Translations under genes and position numbers: made by a program
Origin: Gymnothorax reevesii
Taxonomy: Eukaryota > Chordata > Actinopteri > Anguilliformes > Muraenidae
Length of the DNA stretch: 64,000 nucleotides
Direction of reading: 5' to 3'
NCBI GenBank assembly: GCA_029721435.1
Contig: CM056583.1
Location: 90,506,120 to 90,570,119 of the forward strand
In this document: positions 11,816 to 22,925 of the stretch, piece by piece
How the letters are laid out: each line of letters starts with the position of its first letter
Numbering within the stretch: position 1 is the first letter of the stretch
Notes under the pieces: model-generated
What the model saw: only the letters and a program-made list of their open reading frames with translations
Databases searched by the model: none
Told to the model about the DNA's origin: nothing

Positions 11816-12598
11816 TGGAGCTTTCGGCCCTGCGTCATATACCAGCGCGGAAGCTGTACGTTTCTCCACGCTAAAAACACACCACAGCTATGCACACGAA
11901 CCAGCAGGTCCTAATACACACCGAAGCAGTCCATAAGCTAATGGTCCACTTTTAGCTGCTCCTCACTGTCCATGTTTCCCTCTAAACTCAGACCCACCGG
12001 ATTTCTACGGTCTCCGGTCTACACGTGGGCATGTCGACCCGTTCTACAAATGAGTCTATATGGGGTGGATTCTATCTTACCCGGCATCCTAGCTACGGAG
12101 TAGTAAAACTGCTGTACTCACCAACTGTTGCCGTAGCAATCTGTAGCCAATAGCAAATTCATGCTTGAGCTGCCAGACTTTCACACTGCCTCCTTCACTT
12201 TTGCCGTTTCATTTATTAGAACAAGTTAATTTCATTAGATCTATACACACGTACTGCGTTAGGTTGCAGAATATGCCTGTCGATTCGCGTCGGTTTCACT
12301 CTTTTTGCCGGACCAGGAAAACTGCGTTCTGCTGCCTCGTCCTGCCTAGATCCGCCCTCCACAGAGCTGGCCAGTCAGAAGAAAGTGGGCACACGGGGAG
12401 TGGGGGCCATTGCGGAAAAGCCACCCCAATGAGGCGTTTCAGGCAGAGACAACTATGGACTACAAATAGGATTTTTTGAGGATGGCAGTATGAGCGAAAT
12501 AAGTACCCTTTTTTTTACTTTGCATGATCAGGAGTACTCGAGGGGAGTCAAAGACCAAAATATAAACTTGGGAAAATATCATATTAGGTCCCCTTCAA

Positions 12599-12986
12599 CC
12601 AGCTGGCTGATTGAACTGGGGTGCCACTTACCCAGACTCTATGTAAGCCAGAAGTCTGCCAAGCCTCCTTTGCTAGAGTGTCTGTTTGTAGCTAAACACT
12701 AGAGCCGAAGATATCTCTAGTCAGCATTTGAGTGACTTTATATCTTCCAGTTATTTTTGGAGTTCTTCCCTTTTCTGCTTTTTCTCTCTCGCATTGCTTC
12801 CATTTTTTCAGACTATTATTCATCCTTTGGAAGCGGGAGTACTTTCTGTGTGATTCTCTGTGTTTGTGTTGTTTCTGCGCTGCTCGTTCTCTCCCTGGCC
12901 GCTGCACCTGGCCTCTCTATTTTACCACGCAATAAAAAAACGATCTCTGATGATAAATCGCACGCCAGCTAATTTGGAAATGTGGT
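12599..12986. other. Unassigned sequence
   Basis: No recognisable gene or repeat. A pyrimidine-rich stretch covers 12755-12900. Confidence 0.5.
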
Positions 12987-12991
12987 CTTAT

Positions 12992-13480
12992 TGTGATGCC
13001 TGGTGTTTCGAGACGCCAAAAGAAACGAAAGGAAGTCCAGCAAAATAAGAGAGACAAACCAACAAAAGGGGAGAGACTCGCACTTCTGACGGACAAAGAT
13101 CTAGCGGGAACAAAAGGAATCGAAGCGATCTCGACAGAACGAAATAAAAAGGAAAAATCTCGGGAACCGAGATAAAAAGATACAGCACCTGATGGTGCCC
13201 AGGAAGAGGAGGAACAGAGAGAAAGATTCCCCTGCTAACAACACTTTCCTCTGCAGCTAATTCCTCAAACAGTTCTCTAGCTAGAGACCTTACTGGCTAT
13301 TGTGCATAGTTACACTGACACTCTAGCAAAGGCGGGGAGGCGGAACTTGGGTTAAAATAGAGTCCGGGCGCCGCCCACAATTAATGCCAGCTGGCCAAAG
13401 AATCTGATTGTGGGCAAAAAACGATATTGTCCCGGACAAGAGAAACAAAGAAAGCTAACCAGCCTCCAAAAGCCATGACA
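12992..13480 (-). mobile_element. Solo LTR, 489 bp, with 5-bp target duplication CTTAT
   Basis: Read on the minus strand it starts TGTCATGG at 13480 and ends ATCACA at 12992, the usual TG...CA termini. The flanks are CTTAT at 12987-12991 and CTTAT at 13481-13485, a perfect 5-bp duplication. A related LTR lies at 48514-48963. Shared blocks include TGACACTCTAGCAA, AATTAATGCCAGCTG and GATAT..TCCCGGAC. No internal retroviral or Ty3 genes flank it, so it is a recombined solo LTR. Confidence 0.85.
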
Positions 13481-13485
13481 CTTAT

Positions 13486-15423
13486 GTTCAAAATTCTGAA
13501 TTATCCCTTTAATGTCTCTGTGAAAATATTTGAGGTCACACTTAAAACAGGGTCAAAAAGCAGCAAACGCAGGGCGAAGTCATTTAGCCATGCTGGGGTA
13601 GAAACCAAAAAGTCTGTCCATGAGGGAACTGGGATGGTGAGAAACGGAATGTTGAGTTTGGGACAGGGAGACAAAAGACTGGGACGAACGCACATAAACA
13701 GGAAGAGACGGCTGAGTCAGGTTCGCAGAGAAACCGTGCGAGAGTCGGCCGCAAGCATGAGGCCAGCACACGTCAGTCTGACACCGACATGTAGACGGTC
13801 TCAACCCTCGATGCAATAAGTAACTGCATGAAATGTGCAGTCAGGGCATGAGAAATGCACGAAGAATGGTGAGGTAACAAGACGATAATTGATTTGTATC
13901 AATCAACAAAATGAAATCGAAAACCATTCAGTTTTTGGACAATTTCTGGGTCTGGAGTGATCTGGAGTGCTCCTGCCACTGCAACATGTTAAACAGTTCC
14001 TATTTTTTTACATTCAATATTTCACTTTAGTCTCATCTGTGGGTGACACTTTTTATGTGACAGTTTGACTTTCGGTTTTTAGAATTTATTTTATTATTAT
14101 TATTGTTGTTAGGGGTGGTAGCCAGGTCGATCTCCAGACGTGTAGGATACATCTTTTTTTTAAGTGAACGGTGTTTGTACGAATAAAGAAACACAAATAA
14201 GGCAGTGGATTCAAAAAACTATTGAAATAGTAAAATATTGTTTTTGTTTCAAGTTATGTTATGTGAAAAATTCTCCTTTTTTCAGCTGACGTTTTCATTA
14301 CCCAAACAGTTTCTATGACAAACACTAGGCCATGCTATTTCATACACACAACAGCCTTAGTTGTTTTTTTTTTTAGTTAAATTACTGCCAAAACCTAATA
14401 TAAAAACAAAACATATTTTACAAATGCACTACAATTTTCAAAAAAACACAATGTGATCTGCAAGTACAAAAATTATTCAGGTACAAACAAAGCGTTGTTT
14501 GCAAATAAAAAAAAAAATGCAAACAAACATTGTGGTTTGTATTCAAGATTTCTGTTTCATGAAGTAACTAGTACATAAGAGCAAAATAAAAAGATGCACA
14601 GAAAATGTATGGGTATAACAGCAAAGTTTGCATCTTAATGTGTCTTGTTCTGTCTGGATATAGTGTTTAATGAGCCCTTCCTGAAAATGTTACTATACAT
14701 GCAAGCCAAGATGAATGTATTCCTTCTGCATGCAAAAAGTCAATGAAAAAGTTGTTCTGAACTTATGTATTGGTGTTTAGTGATAAGTGCAGATGTGCAT
14801 AAAATTGTGAGCAGTTAAATTATAATTATTACCAGTGGATTTTCTAAGATGCCACACTGAACATTATGCTGTTTTAAATAATGCAGGAACTAATTGTGCT
14901 GTCAGTTGATACTCATTGATAGTCACCCGTCAGTCCTCTGTCCTCTCTGAAAGTCATGAAGATTACATTAGTTAATTACTGAATTGATAACTTAGATCCT
15001 TAATATCCATGGGATGATTAAAACCCCAAGCAAATGAAGAAATGGTAGAAAATTTAACCATTTAGAAACATTCCTTCCCCTCCCTCTGCATAATAAACAT
15101 CAGGATGGGATTAAACAAGCATTGTTGTCAAAAGCAAAAACCAAGAATTCAAAGCAATAGAGAACAGGAACGTGCTCTTTAGACTGACTTAATCTCATTT
15201 TAGTCATCTTAATTATTTAAATAATTCGAAGGCACTAAAACTGCTCGAATACTGCCTGTATTGAGTGCAAATGTTCAAAACTCTGCCGTTTAATGTAGCT
15301 TTTTCGCGGTTGTTTAACGTTGGGGTCACTTAACTGAGACAGCGACATTCATTCAAGCCTCAAATATGCAAACAAGGCAGAAATAACGCTATTTATTGTC
15401 TAGTAATTACCGAGAATTGCAGG
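13486..15423. other. AT-rich non-coding region
   Basis: No supported coding sequence. It contains an inverted copy of the TTTGCAAAC-type repeat (14395-14550), an ATT-rich microsatellite near 14085-14110 and A-runs. Short ORFs at 13427-13819 have no recognisable domain and lie partly in the solo LTR. Confidence 0.5.
14395..14550 (-). repeat. Inverted copy of TTTGCAAAC-type dispersed repeat
   Basis: Its reverse complement carries CACATTGTGTTT, AATTGTAGTGCATTTGTAAAA and ATGTTTTGTTT, closely matching plus-strand 22940-23005. It also contains GTTTGCAAATA units like those at 22380-22510. Confidence 0.6.
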
Positions 15424-15425
15424 TA

Positions 15426-17032
15426 CAGTGGGGCAAAAAAGTATTTAGTCAGGCACTGATTTTGCAAGTTCTCCTACTTAGAAAGATTAGAGAGGTCTGT
15501 AATTTTCATCAGAGTACACTTCAACTATGAGAGATAAAATGAGAAAAAAAAATCCAGGAAATCACAATGTAGGATTTTTAAAGAATTTATATGTAAATGA
15601 TGGTGGAAAATAAGTATTTGGTCACCCCTCAAACAAGCAAGATTTCTGGCTCTCACAGACCTGAAACTACTTCTTTAAGAAGCTCTTCTGTCCTCCACTC
15701 GTTACCTGTATTAATGACACCTGTTTGAACTCGTTATCTGTATAAAAGACACCTGTCCACAGCCTCAAACAATCAGACACCAAACTCAACCATGGCCAAG
15801 ACCAAAGAGCTGTCGAAAGACACCAGGAAGAAAATTGTAGACCTGCACCAGGCTGGGAAGAGTGAATCTAGAATAGGCAAGCAGCTTGGTGTGAATAAAT
15901 CAACTGTGGGAGCCATTGTAAGGAAATGGAAGACATACAAGACCACTGATAATCTCCCTAGATCTGGGGCCCCTCGCAAGATCTCATCCCGTGGGGTCAA
16001 AATGATCATGAGAACAGTGAGCAAAAATCCCAGAACTACGCGGAGGGACCTGATGAATGACCTGCAGTGAGCTGGGACCAAAGTAACAAAGGCTACCATC
16101 AGTAACACACTACGCCGAGAGGGACTCAAATCCCGCAGCGCTAGGCGTGTCCCCCTGCTTAAGCCAGTGCATGTCCAGGCCCGTCTGAAGTTTGCCAGAG
16201 AGCATATGGATGATCCAGAGGAGGATTGGGAGAATATCATGTGGTCAGATGAAACCAAAATTGAACTTTTTGGCAAAAACTCAACTCGTCGTGTTTGGAG
16301 GAAGAAGAATGCTGAGTTGCATCCCAAGAACACCATACCTACTGTGAAGCATGGGGGTGGAAACATTATGCTTTGGGGCTGTTTTTCTGCAAAGGGGACA
16401 GGACGACTGATCCGTGTCAAGGGAAGAATGAATGGGGTCATGTATCGTGAGATTTTAAGCCAAAACCTCCTTCCATCAGTGAGAGCATTGAAGATGAAAC
16501 GTGGCTGGGTCTTCCAGCATGACAATGATCCCAAACACACCGCTCGGGCAACGAAGGAGTGGCTCCGTAAAAAGCTTTTCAAGGTCCTGGAGTGGCCTAG
16601 CCAGTCTCCAGACCTCAACCCCATAGAAAATTTGTGGAGGGAGTTGAAAGTCCGTGTTGCCCAGCAACAGCCCCAAAACATCACTGCTCTAGAGGGGATC
16701 TGCATGGAGGAATGGGCCAAAATACCAGCTACAGTGTGTGCAAACCTGGCAAAGACTTACAGGAAACGTTTGACCTCTGTCATTGTCAACAAGGGTTATG
16801 CTACAAAGTATTGAGTTGAACTTTTGTTATTGACTAAATACTTATTTTCCACCATTATTTACAAATAAATTCTTTAAAAATCCTACAATGTGATTTCATG
16901 GATTTTTTTTTTTTCATTTTGTCTCTCATAGTTGACGTGTATCTCTGATGAAAATTACAGACCTCTCTCATCTTTCTAAGTAGGAGAACTTGCAAAATCA
17001 GTGCCTGACTAAATACTTTTTTTCCCCACTTG
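15426..17032 (+). mobile_element. Tc1/mariner element with about 200-bp terminal inverted repeats
   Basis: TA duplications lie at 15424-15425 and 17033-17034. The left end CAGTGGGGCAAAAAAGTATT is mirrored by AATACTTTTTTTCCCCACTTG at the right. The inverted repeat continues inward for about 200 bp through the GTCAGGCACTGATTTTGCAA and AAATAAGTATTTGGTCA blocks. Total 1607 bp, a standard full-length Tc1 size. It carries a transposase gene with one premature stop. Confidence 0.95.
15792..16814 (+). pseudogene. Tc1 transposase, full length but for one in-frame TGA
   Basis: 340 codons from [10 protein letters not shown] to YATKY, all in one frame, broken only by TGA at 16068-16070 after DLMNDLQ. 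The context suggests a CGA-to-TGA transition at a CpG. Two helix-turn-helix motifs occupy residues 1-120 ([20 protein letters not shown] for the first). The catalytic triad is intact: Asp153 in WSDET, Asp244 in HDNDPKH, Glu279 in PIENLW, giving DD34E. The enzyme would cut and paste the element at TA sites. A copy lacking this stop elsewhere in the genome could still be active. Confidence 0.92.
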
Positions 17033-17034
17033 TA

Positions 17035-18523
17035 TGTCTCTCTGCAGCCTATTTGACAGACGCATTTAAATTGCCCGCCAGCGACTTCCGGGAACTATTT
17101 TCCGTCTCCATGAACCACCTGACGGTCGAGAATTCTGGACCGCCGTTGACGCGACTCTCTCTCTCTACATGGCTCTGGATGTAACGCTACCTTAAGCAGG
17201 ATAGAGTGTCAATTGTACCTCTCCCTCTTCCTACTCTCCATGTACACGCACTCACTGGTGCGCGGCACATTCCTCCACGGTTAGACTAAGGATCTAAAGG
17301 TATAGCTCATCTTATAAATCGTTCTGCAGTCAGCACCGAAATATTATATAGTAGTTGTAATTTTATTGACCTGTGTGTCCAAACAGCACATAGACAAAAC
17401 ATTTTTTCGCCACTTTACAGTGAAAGGCATGTCCCGATTCTTACTCAAAAATAAAATCAACTTGTTGAGGTGCTTCCGTTTATCAGCTACGTGTTCTCTA
17501 ACAGCAGAGCGTGTGCTGCCATCGGCAGTAAAGACACTTCTTAGATATACATATCTATAACACCATTCTATATCACATATCGCCGAAACGAAGAGGTAGG
17601 CCTAACTTATCATTACTGGAGCACGTATGGTCATAAACTTAGTCTTGCTCTTATTAATTACCATACCATGAGACAAAGAATAATTGTGTAAAACTCCATG
17701 GTGGCCAAAGCAGTCCTCGGCGTCCCAGCAACTAGCGCAACAAGCGGGCGAACCTTCAGTTCGGCTGGCCGTGTCCAGGAAGCGCGCTGTAATCGCTTAA
17801 ACCTTGGCACTGTTGACGCGATTTTGTTTTTGCATAGTTTGGGAAAAAATACGCCCTGGCCTACATTATAAGCTGTGTTGAAAAAATACCCTTAAAGCCC
17901 CCCACAAAACAATCATGAAATAAATATACAAGGAAAATAAAATTTCCTCATAGACGGGATATTGCAACATTGAATGGAAGAGTAGGCGATAGCGCCTGTG
18001 CGCCACTGTCATGTTAATTTTGTTCCAATAAAACAGCCTGTTTGCAATATTTTGCCTGATGCCATTTCGTTTGGTTGCAAAGATCAGAAATCACGGTAAG
18101 GTTCAATTAATAGACAGCGCCTAAACTTTGTATTAAGAATTCCAGCCAAAAGCCAAATGTATGTTGTGCTCCACTCAAATCCATAGCGTGACAGAGGAAT
18201 CGTTTTTTTTTTCCATTGCAAATCATGTCACACAGACCCACTGTATTCTTTTTCTCTTGCCTCCTTTTTGTGTCGGGTCGGGTTGGGTTCGGGTTGAAAA
18301 TCAGTGCGAGTTTTAGCGGGGCGGGCGGGTCGGGTTAGCTGTCATGTCGGGTCGAGTTGGTGCGGGTGTTAAAAAACCTCGACCCGCGCATCACTACTTC
18401 TGCAGGTGCTATTGGAGTTTCTGCGGAAAGAAGTCGAGGCTGCAGAGTTTTGACGAGTTCATCTTTTAACCATCCGTACTCACACGGATTCATCATCGAA
18501 AACCCCTTATGAAAGTAAAAAAA
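17035..18523. other. Non-coding region with a GGGTCGGGTT-rich block
   Basis: No ORF with a recognisable product. At 18270-18390 there is a GC-rich block of repeated GGGTCGGGTT and GCGGGTCGGG units that ends in CTCGACCCGCGCATCAC. This looks like the subterminal part of a hAT-type fish transposon, though I cannot define its ends. Confidence 0.4.
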
Positions 18524-18530
18524 ATCGAGG

Positions 18531-19688
18531 ATGCTTACGTCGCCCGGATTGGCATCACCGGGACCCCATCCTGGAGCCAGGCCTGGGGTTGGGGTTGGTA
18601 GGCGAGCGCCTGGTGGTCGAGCCTCCGCTCACGGGACCCGCCCGGGCATAGCCCGAACGAGCGACGTGGGCCCGCTTTCCCGTAGGCCCATCCCCCACGG
18701 GAGGGTTCAAAAGGGGCTGATGCCTTGTGTTTTGGGTGGCAGTCGTGGGCGGGGGCCCCGGCGACCCAATCCTCGGACTCTGAATCTGGTTCTAGGGACA
18801 TGGAATGTCACCTCACTGAGGGGGAAGGAGCCTGAGCTTGTGCGGGAGGTCGAGCGATACCGGCTAGAGATAGTCGGGCTCACCTCCACGCACAGTCTGG
18901 GCTCTGGAACCCAACTCCTTGAGAGAGGCTGGACTCTCTTCTACTCTGGAGTTGCCCACGGTGAGAGGCGGAGGGCTGGTTTGGGTTTGCTTATAGCCCC
19001 CCAGCTTAGCCGTCAGGTGTTGGAGTTTTCCCCGGTGAACGAGAGGGTCGCTGCCCTGTGCCTTCGGGTCGGGGACAGGTGCCTCCGGGTCGGGGACAGG
19101 TGCCTCACTGTCATTTCGGCTTATGGGCCGAATGGCAGTGGAGAGTACCCGACCTTCTTGGAGTCCGTAGGAAGGGTACTGGAAAGTGCCCCGACTGGGG
19201 ACTCCATCGTTCTACTGGGGGACTTCAACGCCCACGTGGGTAGCGACAGTGTTACCTGGAGGGGCCTGATTGAGAGGAACGGCCTCCCCGATCTGAACTC
19301 GAGCGGTGCTCTGTTATTGGACTTCTGTGCTAGTCACGATTTGTCCATAATGAACACCATGTTCAAGCATAAGGGTGTCCACCAGTGCACGTGGCACGAG
19401 GACACCCAAGGTCGGAGGTCAATGATAGACTTTGGGGCCGTGTCATTTGACCTTCGACCGTATGTCTTGGACACTCGGGTGAAGAGAGGGGCTGAGCTAT
19501 CCACTGATCACCACCTGGTGGTGAGTTGGATCTGCTGGCGGAGGAGGAAGCTGGACAGACTTGGCAGGCCCAAACGTGTTGTGAGGGTTTGTGGGGAACG
19601 TCTAGCGAAACCCTCTGTCAGAGGCGTTTTCAACTCTCACCTCCGGGAGAGCTTTGACCAGATCCCAAGGGAGGCTGGAGACATTTAG
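18531..19688 (+). pseudogene. RTE endonuclease domain of the Rex3-like element
   Basis: 385 open codons. The apurinic-type endonuclease core starts near residue 86 ([19 protein letters not shown]). It continues with [32 protein letters not shown] (residues about 223-234), MIDFGAV and [10 protein letters not shown] near residue 325, covering the catalytic Asp and His positions. A 21-bp in-frame tandem duplication at 19065-19107 repeats LRVGDRC. The frame stops with TAG at 19686, just before the linker to reverse transcriptase. The enzyme would nick target DNA for target-primed reverse transcription. Confidence 0.85.
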
Positions 19689-21695
19689 TCTGAATGGACC
19701 ATGTTCTCTACCTCCATTGTTGACGCGGCTGTTTGGAGCTGTGGCCGTAAGGTTTCCGGTGCCTGTCGTGGCGGCAATCCTCGAACCCGGTGGTAGACAC
19801 CGGAAGTAAGGGATGCCGTCAAGCTGAAGAAGGAGTCTTACCGAGCTTGGCTAGCTCGCGGGACGCCTGAGGCAGCTGACTGGTACCGGCAGGCTAAGCG
19901 TGCTGCGGCCCGGGCGGTGGCGGAAGCAAAAACTTGGGTATGGGAAAAGTTCGGGGGGGCCATGGAGGAGGACTATCTGTCGGCCCCGAAAAAATTCTGG
20001 CAAACTGTCCGGCGCCTCAGGAGGGAAAAGCAGTGCCCTGCCAACACTGTTTACAGTGGAGGTGGGGAGCTGTTGACTTCGACTGAGGATATTGTCGGCC
20101 GGTGGAAGGAATACTTCGAGGACCTCCTCAATCCTGCTGTTACGCCTTCCGTAGAGGAAGCAGAGGCTGGGGACTCGGAGGCTGACTCATCCATCACTCG
20201 GGCTGAAGTCACTGAGGTAGTTCGGCAGCTCCTCGGTGGCAAGGCACCGGGGGTGGATGAGATCCGCCCTGAGTACCTCAAGTCTCTGGATGTAGTAGTT
20301 CTGTCTTGGTTGACACGCCTCTGCAGCATCGCGTGGCAGTCAGGGACAGTGCCTCTGGATTGGCAGACTGGGGTGGTGGTTCCTCTATTTAAGAAGGGGG
20401 ACCGGAGGGTGTGCTCCAACTATAGGGGATCACACTTCTCAGCCTCCCGGGTAAAGTCTATTCCAGGATGCTGGAGGGGAGAATCCGGCCGATAGTCGAA
20501 CCTCGGATTCAGGAGGAACAATGCGGTTTTCGTCCTGGTTGTGGAACACTGGACCAGCTCTATACCCTCCGCAGGGTGCTTGAGGGTGCATGGGACTTTG
20601 CCCAACCTGTTCACATGTGTTTTGTGGACTTGGAGAAGGCATTCGACCGTGTCCCTCGTGGCATTCTGTGGGAGTATGGAGTCCGGGGCCCTCTACTAAG
20701 GGCCGTGCGGTCTCTGTATGACCGGAGCAGGAGCTTGGTTCGCATTGCTGGCAGTAAGTCAGACCTGTTCCCGGTGCATGTTGGACTCCGGCAGGGCTGC
20801 CCTTTGTCACCGGTTCTGTTCATTATTTTTATGGACAGAATTTCTAGGCGCAGCCAGGGGGCGGAGGGAGTTTAGTTTGGGGACCACAGGATCTCATCTC
20901 TGCTTTTTGCGAATGATGTTGTCCTGTTGGCTCCTTCGAACCAGGGCCTTCAGCATGCACTGGGGCGGTTTGCAGCTGAGTGTGAAGCGGCTGGGATGAG
21001 ACTCAGCACCTCCAAGTCCGAGGCTATGGTTCTCGACCGGAAAAAGGTGATTATGTCCCCTCTGGGTTGGAGGAGAGTTCTTGCCTCAAGTGGAGTAGTT
21101 CAAGTATCTTTGGGTCTTGTTCACGAGTGAGGGAAGGATGGAGCGTGAGATTGACAGACGGATCGGTGCAGCGGCAGCAGTAATGCGGTCATTGTACTGA
21201 TCTGTTGTGGTGAAGAAGGAGCTGAGCCGAAAGGCAAAGCTCTCGATTTATCAGTCAATCTACGTTCCTACCCTCACCTATGGCCATGAACTCTGGGTCA
21301 TGACCGAAAGAACGAGATCTCGGGTGCAAGCGGCTGAAATGGGTTTCCTCCGCAGGGTGGCGGGCCGCTCCCTTAGAGATAGGGTGAGGAGCTCTGTCAC
21401 CCAGGAGGAGCTCAGAGTAGAGCCGCTGCTCCTCCACATCGAGAGGGGTCAACTGGGGTGGCTCGGGCATCTTTATCGGATGCCCCCTGGACGCCTTCCT
21501 GGGAAGGTGTTCCGGGCATGCCCCACCGGGAGGAGGCCTCGGGGAAGACCCAGGACAGGCTGGAGGGACTATGTCTCTCGGCTGGCCTGGGAACGCCTCG
21601 GGATACCCCCGGAAGAACTGGAGGAAGTGTCGGGGGAGAGGGAAGTCTGGGCATCCCTGCTTAGACTGCTGCCCCCGCGACCTGGCCCCGGATAA
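19689..21695 (+). pseudogene. RTE reverse transcriptase of the Rex3-like element, multiply frameshifted
   Basis: Continues the endonuclease frame after a stop. It reads KKFWQTVRRLRREKQCP, GGKAPGVDEIRPEYLK (20240), PLFKKGDRRVCSNYRG (20390), then after a frameshift RIQEEQCGFRPGCGTLDQLY (20510), CFVDLEKAFDRVPRG and GLRQGCPLSPVLF (20790). The catalytic box reads FANDVVLLA near 20907, with Asn in place of the first catalytic Asp of FADD. The C-terminal part from 21207 (KKELSRKAKLSIYQSIYVPT through LGWLGHLYRMPPGRLPGK) is intact to the stop at 21695. Confidence 0.85.
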
Positions 21696-21716
21696 GCGGT
21701 AGAAGATGGATGGATG

Positions 21717-22239
21717 GATTGGGGTGAAAGGCTGAATTCCAGATGCAGACCTTCAGCTGTGCCGATTTCACATTCTCTTCAAAGGCTGCAGTGGATGGAG
21801 GTAGAGACTGGAGTTTTGGTTGAATAGCCGTACCTTTTCTTCCTGTCTTTGTGACCCAAGCTTTGCATCGAACGTCTGACATTAAGTCGTCAGATTCAGT
21901 CTTTATGTTGTAGCAAGCTGCAATGTTTGCCATTACCTCTTTCACCCCTTCATATACAGCGGTGCGCTAAATGTCAGAAACCCTTGCATAAGGTATTATT
22001 TTGTTTCAATAGTAGGCCGATCCTTTGCCTTCAAAATCTTTAGTATGATTTTTGAACTGTGTCTGGTGGAATATTAACCCATTCTTTCAGGACAGTCTCC
22101 GGTATTGTGCCATTTGGAGATAAAGGAAATTGACTCATAGCGCCATCTGCTGTTGAGCAGGGTGAATAACTTAGCTTGGACATTTGTGAGTAAATCCTTT
22201 AAGCCTGCCAAAAGTCACGTGATTTTTTTTTTTGTACAA
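21717..22239. other. Unassigned sequence with a short transposon-protein-like ORF
   Basis: The minus-strand ORF at 21945-21661 contains SLPPSTAAFEENVKSAQLKVC and WNSAF. This resembles the recurrent PPTTxAFxxNVxRAHxQxxxWK motif of uncharacterised mobile-element proteins in fish. It has no start or end that I can defend, and its 3' half overlaps the Rex3-like tail. Confidence 0.3.
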
Positions 22240-22515
22240 CTTTTAGGAAATATTTTCGAATATGAATTGAAGCGCAGTGTATAAGAAATACATCATGTAT
22301 TTGTGATAGGCCTGTTTTGTATTTGTAAAACAGAATATATTAGTTTGCGAAAGGTGTTTTGTATATGCAAACCACACTGTTTGCGAATAATTTTTATATT
22401 TGCAAACCGCACTCCGTTTGTATGTGAATTATTTTTATAATTGCAAACTGTGGTGTGTTTGTTTCAAAATCGTTTTTGTGTTTGCAAACCACACTTTGTT
22501 TGCATGTGAAGCATT
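22240..22515. repeat. Degenerate TTTGCAAACCACA minisatellite-like array
   Basis: Units such as TATTTGCAAACCGCACTCCG, ATTGCAAACTGTGGTG, GTGTTTGCAAACCACACTTT and GTATATGCAAACCACACTG recur every 40-60 bases, alternating with TGTGAATTATTTTTATA. The same motif appears at 22935-23010 and inverted at 14395-14550. Confidence 0.6.
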
Positions 22516-22535
22516 TTTATGCACCCGTAAATGAA

Positions 22536-22925
22536 GTTTTGGGGGCATATAGTTTTTCACATGTCCGTCTGTCTGTCTGTCCGCACTGGCCATGGCTATA
22601 ACTTTTGATCGGCTCATGATAGGACTTCGATACTTGGCATATGCATTGCTTGTGAGAAGGCATTTCAGATGGGGTCATGACTTTTCACCTTGTGACCTTG
22701 ACCTTGGAGCATGATGTTTGGTGACAAAAACTTTAACATGGGCCATAACTTTCCATTAGCTAGTAATAGGTATTTGATACCTGGCAAATGTATTCCTTAG
22801 GATAAGGCCTTTCTGATGAGGTAATGAATGTTGACCTTTGACCTTGACCTTTAACCTTTCATTGACTCATGATATGCGTTTAATGGTTAGCATGTGCATG
22901 TTATGTACGGGGGCATCAGTGTTTC
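22536..22925. repeat. Non-coding cassette bounded by GGGGGCATxxxGTTTTTCACA-type ends
   Basis: Begins GGGGGCATATAGTTTTTCAC and ends GGGGGCATCAGTGTTTCACA, so the two ends are direct repeats. Inside there are a GTCT microsatellite, two paralogous halves (CCATGGCTATAACTTTTGAT and CCATAACTTTCCATTAGCTA, each followed by a GATACxTGGCA block) and repeated TGACCTTGACCTTTGACC. There is no ORF. It is embedded in the TTTGCAAAC array. Confidence 0.5.

Larger units (their letters stand above)
9406..12594. mobile_element. Non-autonomous Kolobok-like DNA transposon, 3.2 kb, TTAA target
   Basis: The left end is TTAA at 9402-9405 followed by AGGGGACCTAACATG. The right end is the reverse complement, CATATTAGGTCCCCT, ending at 12594 and followed by TCAA, one mutation from TTAA. 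Short AGGGG termini with TTAA duplication are typical of Kolobok elements. The interior has no transposase-like ORF. It contains a hAT-like hairpin and several internally duplicated and inverted blocks, annotated separately. At 3.2 kb it is very long for a MITE, so it is better seen as a composite carrier. Confidence 0.65.
18524..21716 (+). mobile_element. Rex3-like RTE-clade non-LTR retrotransposon
   Basis: About 3.2 kb, near full length, GC-rich against its surroundings. It has an RTE-type endonuclease followed by reverse transcriptase and ends GATAAGCGGTAGAAGATGG then ATGGATGGAT. The GATG-repeat tail is the known 3' signature of teleost Rex3. The coding frame is broken in at least five places. 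Confidence 0.85.

Noticed and set aside
12700..13190. Cluster of short ORFs in all frames
   Set aside because: Pyrimidine-rich low-complexity sequence and the solo LTR; no conserved residues.
15773..16720. 315-codon ORF on the minus strand
   Set aside because: It is the antisense shadow of the Tc1 transposase, with no domain of its own.
20051..20823. Several antisense ORFs over the Rex3-like element
   Set aside because: Shadows of the GC-rich reverse transcriptase coding strand.
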